A stretch of DNA of 5,159 nucleotides from an uncultured Clostridia bacterium (GTDB lineage Bacteria > Bacillota > Clostridia > TANB77 > CAG-508): NCBI GenBank assembly GCA_944389715.1, contig CALXNI010000093.1, positions 1 to 5,159 of the forward strand, written 5' to 3'. This document shows positions 4,598 to 5,159 of the stretch, in pieces. The first letter of the stretch is position 1. Every line of letters begins with the position of its first letter. The notes below the pieces were generated by a model, which saw nothing but the letters and a program-made list of their open reading frames with translations, was not told the origin of the DNA and searched no databases. The position numbers and the translations under genes are program-made.

Positions 4598-5159
4598 TTA
4601 TATTTCTATTAATTCGTATTCTCTTGTACCAAACCCTAAATCTGCTGCTGCTTCTATTGTATGAATTCCATGTCTTGATTCTATTCTTTCTATTAAATGA
4701 TCTCTCCCTGGGTCTTTTGATGCATATACTAAATCTATACAAGCTTGATCTAGAGCTACTGGATCTGTTGATGCAAGTATTCCAATATCTTTCATACATG
4801 GATCTTCTGCTACTGCACAGCAATCGCAGTCAACACTCATATTACACATAATGTTTATAAAAGCCATGTTACCTTTAAAATAGTTTAGTACTGATTCTGC
4901 TGCATCTGCCATTGATTCTAAAAACAAATCTTGTGCTGGCAAATTATCCCACAATATTGTTTGATCCTTTGTATGTCCTGCAGAATGAATCCAAGATTTT
5001 CCGTCTAGAAGACCCACAACCAATTGATAATTGCTTTAATGCTCCACCAAAGCCTCCCATTGGGTGTCCTTTAAAATGTGATATTACAAGCATTGAATCA
5101 TAATTTGCCATATTTTTTCCAACGTAGTTTTGCTTAATAACCTTTCCATTTGGTATTTC
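4598..5159 (-). pseudogene. DUF362 domain protein (Fe-S-associated type), 5' partial and frameshifted
   Basis: The C-terminal half of a DUF362 protein; about 186 residues are visible once the frame is repaired, and the start is off the right edge. The first stretch contains ISHFKGHPMGGFGGALKQLSIGCGSS, a family hallmark, then leaves frame and stops at 4946-4944. The remaining part, in the next frame, continues with GKSWIHSAGHTKDQ, then MSVDCDCCAVAEDPCMKDIGILASTDPVALDQACIDLVY and ends GTREYELIEI. Dropping one base at 5003-4997 (coding strand ACGGAAAA) rejoins both parts. Several Cys lie in NIMCNMSVDCDCC and could bind metal or Fe-S; the family often carries ferredoxin-like domains, not visible here. 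Function is unknown, perhaps electron transfer. It probably leads the ECF-DUF1893 unit. Confidence 0.85.

Noticed and set aside
4511..4600. Separate promoter for the ECF gene (TATAAT near 4519-4514)
   Set aside because: The -10 match has no recognisable -35 box at a proper distance, and AT-rich sequence gives such matches by chance.
4593..4823. Open frame of 76 residues on the minus strand and similar plus-strand frames at 4624-4851, 4912-5103 and 3747-3932
   Set aside because: They lie wholly over the DUF362 or DUF1893 genes in other frames and have low-complexity composition without ribosome binding sites or family features.

Overview
The window reads as chromosomal DNA of a low-GC Gram-positive bacterium, most likely an anaerobe of the class Clostridia (Bacillota). 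The reasons are a T-box leader for an aminoacyl-tRNA synthetase, AAGGAGG-type ribosome binding sites, sigma-A-like promoters, a diderm-free lipoprotein export signal, an ECF-type vitamin transporter component, AT-rich codon use and the standard code. Every gene that can be supported lies on the minus strand. Several gaps are filled with GC-rich hairpin repeats that stand out from the AT-rich background.

In the direction of transcription (right to left), the window opens with the C-terminal part of a DUF362 (Fe-S-type) protein whose reading frame is broken once. Next come an ECF transporter S component and a DUF1893 protein that overlaps it by 8 bases. These three probably form one transcription unit. 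A separately promoted lipoprotein gene (LolA-like in appearance) follows and ends in a good terminator. Then come rpiB (ribose-5-phosphate isomerase B) with its own promoter and maf (nucleotide pyrophosphatase), which is broken near its 5' end by one extra base. A promoter at the end of maf drives a phenylalanine T-box leader with terminator, and about 450 bases later the gene it should control, pheS, starts and runs off the left edge.

The two unusual things are these. (1) Between the T-box terminator and pheS sits a dense repeat block: a 66-base nested palindrome, five GC-rich hairpins of one family all in one orientation, and a 7-base tandem repeat. Any antiterminated pheS mRNA must carry it in its 5' UTR. 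Related copies lie between rpiB and maf and between the DUF362 and ECF genes. The stems change in sequence but stay paired, while flanks or cores are conserved. (2) Both broken genes (maf and DUF362) are broken by +1 base in or next to the same octamer, ACGGAAAA, on the coding strand. That points to a shared cause, either a context-dependent read error or true slippage or decay. No CRISPR array, rRNA, tRNA or transposase gene is visible, and no clearly new multi-gene system was found.
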